DNA of 64,000 nt, from assembly GCF_910592395.1 (NCBI RefSeq), contig NC_088309.1:3722501-3786500 (forward strand), given 5' to 3'. A program made the translations under genes and the position numbers. The stretch's first letter is position 1; every line of letters begins with the position of its first letter. This stretch comes from Lineus longissimus. Taxonomy: Eukaryota; Nemertea; Pilidiophora; Heteronemertea; Lineidae. The notes under the pieces are model-generated. The model saw nothing but the letters and a program-made list of their open reading frames with translations. It was not told the DNA's origin and did not search any database. Of this stretch, positions 59,887 through 64,000 are shown piece after piece.

Positions 59887-62800
59887 GTAAGCGCATTATC
59901 CAATCATTTCTTCATTCTTCATGCTGGTCATTCATCGTCCTTTGATCCATTTTAACTTCTGCTTTAGTCTGGTGAGATTTGCTTACGTTGTTTCCGTTAA
60001 GATATAGTTTGTATTTAATCCTAGCTAGAGCCTTTATTGTTAGAGACTATACTTACCGGTACTCGAGATTCATACTTATAAGATGTACCAATGACAAAAT
60101 AAGGGACTGAAATATTTTCAGTTGGAATGTGTTAGTTTCAAACAAAACATGTAAGTATAGTTTGATTCGGACAAAACATTTCAGGATGGTGCCCTTTTTT
60201 ATATCACTGTTGGTGCATCTTATAAGCAAGAATTTCCAGTGTGTTGATCTTAATCCTTTGCAGTGAATTCACAGGATGCTGTCTTGTCAAAATGTTTTTC
60301 ACAGCACACACTCTCCATTTTAAAAGTGTTCAGGACACTATTCGTGTTAGTACTTTGAACTTAAATGTCGTCAACAAGTTTTGAAGTGGCACTTTTTCTC
60401 CCTTTAGTATAGCAACTTTGATAATCTTGCCTTCAATGTCGACTTGGGCGAATATTATTTTATGCAATCTCTATAATCTTGAGTTTTACAACTTCCAATG
60501 CCTGCATTCAGATCAGTAGAATTGTTGATTGTTACTTTATAGCTCACTTAGCTATGTTACTTGTAGTTCCCGCAATTTTGGCTTCTCACCATTTCTGCTT
60601 TATCACCACATTGCCACCTAGAACCTAAATATACTGATCCCAAAATCCAAAGAAAACCTGTTTGTCCCACTACTTCATAGGGACATAATTAATCATTTGC
60701 AATTCATGAAATGTCAGGAGATACATGACCAAAAAGTGCTATGAACAGGCTTATGAAGACCAAGAATTTAAGATCACTTTTGTAAAAGAAGTTGTCGTTG
60801 GTCAGCCAGTGTTGACGAGTGTGAATTTGCTTTTGGCTCAAGTATGTTTTATTACAGAAGTCGCTAATTGATACACCTTATGTTAGGCTCTTTCGAAGTC
60901 TGGTTGGTTTTACTAAAGCTTTTGAGATCATGCAGTATTAACGTCACAACCACCTCCACTATTTTCAGCGACAGCCTTATGAGCAGGTACAGGTTTAGTT
61001 TCTGTCGAAGAGAGCATTTTGAGCCCATGGTTTCAGTGGTACTAGTCCCTGGCCGCATTACTAGCTGCCCTGGACTTTAGCGCTCGTTTTAGCCAGCACC
61101 TCACCCACCCTGTCCTTTAGTTTAGGCTAGCACTTGCCTCATCCTGCCATCGCTTTGCCTGAAATCATTTAAAAATTTTTTCAAATCTCTTCATGTGCTT
61201 ATCTAATTCAATTCAGTTCTTGGCTTGAGTTGTGACTGTTGCATGAAATAAATATGTTTACAAGTATTTGTTTTTGTCCCTTGAAATAAGCAAGTCAAAA
61301 AAGTTACAAAAAGCAAAAAAAATCCTCGTAAATAAGTTCTCGATTTTAGAAATGCTAAATTAACTATCTTGGAATACACTTCAAAATTTGATGGAATAAA
61401 TAAAGAGCATCATTGAATGAGAAATAAATAACTTTCTGGGTGTAAATATCTGAATGGATTTTCTTTTGAAAACTATCCTCAATATTGGAAAATATTGAAT
61501 TACAGGTGCAGTACCCGGCTTTGAATGACTTACTAAATTAGTATTTGTTGTGTCTATCATGACCCGATAGTTAATTGGGATTGAAAACTGACAATGAAAT
61601 GTGATAAGTAACAGCATGTGATACTTTTTTTTTGATGTTCTGAAATATGATCAGATGTTTTATCAACTCTTTTAGCATGTTTAACTACTAATTTTGGTTG
61701 ACATGTTTTCTTACTGAATGAAATGTCTGTGTGAGTGTTTGACCAGATTTACAGCTTTTTTTGTTATTCTGGCAGAATTATTATAAAATATTTGTTGTCG
61801 ATGCCATTTAGTTTTCTTTGTGGAATCTGGGCTGGTTCATACTTAAGTTGTCACTTTCCTCCAAAGGGTCTAGAATAAACCCTCAACATGTCCACTACTT
61901 GCTGCTACTACAATGTCGCAGCAATACCACTTTTCTGTTTGACTTCATCGTATGGAAGAGCAGTCTTGGACAGTGTCATTCTTGGTCCCAAGAGTTAATA
62001 TGTGATGTAAGTTCTATGTCTTCCAAATCCAAAAATCCTCAAACTTGTATTGAAATAGACTTAGTTGGCCTTGGCAACGTTTGTATGAACCCAGTAGTAG
62101 TTGTACATATAGCTGCGCCTTGCTTTGACCCTTCATCTGATCCTAACTATGCAGTCGTACTTCTCATTTGTGACCGCGCGTTATCACTTATGAGACAAAA
62201 ACATACTTGGTGGTTTTGCATCTGAACTTTTTGTGTACTCTTTCAGAAAACTGTCTCATTTTGACACCCGGCCTAAAACATAATATGACGTGTCTTACAA
62301 AAGTGCCACTGTCCGCAATCACTTTCATGCCAATTCGCCATCATCATTTGCAGCTCATTCATCTCACTATGTTTGCAACCTATAACATATCGCTGTCTTC
62401 ACACCTATTATAACACTTACAGAAATGGGAATATGATGTTGAAAATTGAAATCTACTGAAGTCAAGTGTTCGAATGATGATCATGCCAATGGAACTCCAA
62501 AATGTATCGGGTATAAAATTTGGTCGCTTGCCCAAAATACTTCTTTAATGGACGACGCACAAAATTTCTAAATTTTGTATCATGCATGAGGACTGTAGCA
62601 GAGTTTGGTATGTGCATGTGTAACTGGATTTAAAATCTTGACATTTTGTTCCAACTTGGAAGTCCTCAGGAGTGTCCATGAGTATATGAGTGGCCCCACT
62701 CGCTATTTGAAAATTACATTTTGTACTCAAATATTTTGTAGTCTGTATAATCAGTTCTGGAAGTGTTATGATAACAACTGCTTAATAACTAACATTATTT

Positions 62801-63225
62801 TCTTCATTCACTTATATGACATCATGTTTGATACAGGTACATACAGCTATTTCCTTGTTTGCCTCATTCACAAATGTGCATTGATTCAGGGGTCAAAATT
62901 CATATTTGACAAGTCAGGCTAGGACGTATCGCTGCCATGTGTGGTATTGAGCAAATGTTCATTCCTTCAGAGTTCGCCAAGACGACAGAAAATATCTTTC
63001 AGAAGTTTCATTAGCTTCACCTCTGAGTAATAAAGTTCCTGATTACCTTAAAATGCATTGAAAAACCAGTCGGTGTCATGCTCATAGCTTTTCAACATTC
63101 CTAGAGAATGCATCACGAATCTGGTAACACCAGGCCTTCGTGGGCAACATCATTAAATGGTTCCTCTGTAATTTCTTTGCATGGCTTGTTGCATGTTGCA
63201 TGACAATAAAATTTGAGTCTAAAGA

Positions 63226-63387
63226 TGTGACTCGCTCTACCAAAACTAGGCGCTTGTCGCATCTGAACTTGACAGGTTGATACGGACTTGTTGTTCATTT
63301 CCCTATTGTAGACCTTTTGTGAAATGTCCGTATCAACCTGTCAAGTTCAGATGCGACAAGCGCCTAGTTTTGGTAGGGCGGGTCACA
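63226..63387. mobile_element. TGTGACCCG fold-back element, copy 2 (INSR intron 6)
   Basis: TGTGACTCGCTCTACCAAAA then CTAGGCGCTTGTCGCATC at the left pairs over about 65 bases with the right arm ending GATGCGACAAGCGCCTAG then TTTTGGTAGGGCGGGTCACA. The arms extend through TGAACTTGACAGGTTGATAC. The ends match copy 1 in TGTGACYCG, CCAAAACYAGGCGC and TGTCGC, so it is one family with different interiors. Confidence 0.8.
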
Positions 63388-63684
63388 GATGACAACTACA
63401 TCAGATAAGAGTACCTTGAGTAAATTACTGCCTTACAAGTGCTAATGTACAGTTATGTTGCAATTGCAAATTTCAAATTTTGAACAATTGTTAAGCGTTC
63501 ATCTCCAGTTGAACAGAAAAGTCATGTGTATGAGCTGTCTCAATGTTCGATGCCATGCAATCACTTGGAAATAGACAGATGGTCGTTTGCCATGTCTCGC
63601 TGTCTCTTCATCATAGGTCCTTAGAAATTTGTTGTTGTTGATATTTTGGGACGTAACTAATCTAAAGTAACTTGTAGCTGTATG

Positions 63685-63840
63685 CAGTGTTACCTCCTGT
63701 AGCAGACACCTCTCTATTCAGGACACCCTCTCTATAAAGGACACTACTTTTGTACCCAAATTAGTTTTTGTTAAGAACACCTCTCTATTAAGGACATCAC
63801 TTGTCAGTCTCAAGGGTGTCCTTAACAGAGAGGTTCTCTG
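63685..63840. mobile_element. CAGTAGAACCTCTC-type MITE, copy 3 (INSR intron 6)
   Basis: Left end CAGTGTTACCTCCTGTAGCA then GACACCTCTCTATTCAGGAC; right end GGTGTCCTTAACAGAGAGGTT then CTCTG followed by TA. Interior words CTCTATTAAGGACA and CACTTGTCAGTCTCAAGGG match copy 1 in inverted sense (copy 1 has CCTCGGGACTGACAAGTG). It is the same family in the opposite orientation. Confidence 0.65.
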
Positions 63841-64000
63841 TATAAACATCATGTGATAGTAATTTTATGACAAAATGGGAATGGTTTATAATGGTTATAG
63901 GAGTCGTGTTGCTATCCTATGCTGGGTTGAGACATATCACGGAAAATGGCACAATTGAAAGGTCACCATTTGGGTCAGAACAACAAGTGAACAACCTGGA

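Larger units (their letters stand above)
59887..64000 (+). other. insulin receptor intron 6, incomplete
   Basis: No sequence resembling the next L2 exon was found up to the window end, so this intron exceeds 4 kb. It contains a fold-back element at 63226-63387 and a MITE at 63685-63840. Short open frames (for example 61818-62225) are not recognisable as protein. Confidence 0.5.

Noticed and set aside
62960-63010. Possible next insulin receptor exon (acceptor, then SSPRRQKIS)
   Set aside because: It does not resemble the expected L2 sequence, and the phase and length do not fit.

Overview
This is eukaryotic nuclear DNA from an invertebrate animal. Genes are split by short to medium introns with GT-AG borders, coding exons sit in AT-rich non-coding sequence, and small inverted-repeat elements, SINE-like pieces and minisatellites fill the gaps. 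Every gene recognised has a clear human counterpart of similar length and domain order. Dispersed elements beginning with TGTGACCCG or CAGTAGAACCTCTC, frequent ACATGTA and ACCGGTA words and one insulin-receptor-type gene suggest a marine invertebrate. An invertebrate deuterostome (echinoderm, hemichordate or amphioxus) is my first guess. A lophotrochozoan is not excluded.

Layout: (1) 1.5-5.9 kb, +, PIGS, a GPI-transamidase subunit, complete in 11 exons. (2) 14.3-10.2 kb, -, a CCDC74 orthologue, 7 exons. (3) 14.3-16.7 kb, repeat-rich spacer. (4) 17.8-16.7 kb, -, ribosomal protein eL36 (RPL36) with a 5'-TOP-like leader, head-to-head with (5) BLM, +, 18.3-28.8 kb, 24 coding exons for a RecQ helicase of about 1617 residues. 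(6) 28.8-32.0 kb, spacer with a degenerate ~100-bp repeat, a 13-unit ~67-bp minisatellite and a composite repeat that recurs inverted at 15.1-16.4 kb. (7) 32.0-38.3 kb, +, KIAA0753/Moonraker (MNR/OFIP), 15 coding exons. (8) 46.75-42.1 kb, -, TMCO6, an importin-alpha-like ARM protein, 11 exons. (9) 47.2-49.3 kb, +, MND1, the meiotic HOP2 partner, divergent from TMCO6. (10) 50.5-50.35 kb, -, a possible terminal exon of an unidentified single-pass membrane protein. (11) 51.3 kb to the window end, +, the 5' part of an insulin receptor gene: signal peptide, L1, cysteine-rich region and start of L2. Its remaining exons lie beyond the window.

The genes do not form one pathway. BLM and MND1 both serve homologous recombination, and MNR (centrosome/cilium) and CCDC74 (microtubules) share a cytoskeletal theme. 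PIGS, RPL36 and TMCO6 are housekeeping genes and the insulin receptor is a signalling gene.

I found no radically new system. The most unusual structure is the three-module composite repeat, present in inverted orientation on either side of the RPL36-BLM block and placed upstream of CCDC74 and MNR in the same relative orientation. Other points worth checking are two PCNA-box-like motifs and an SP/TP-rich exon in BLM, and three small inverted-repeat element families caught in introns and a 3' UTR. Exon borders were read by eye from splice motifs, reading-frame continuity and resemblance to known families; no alignment was run.
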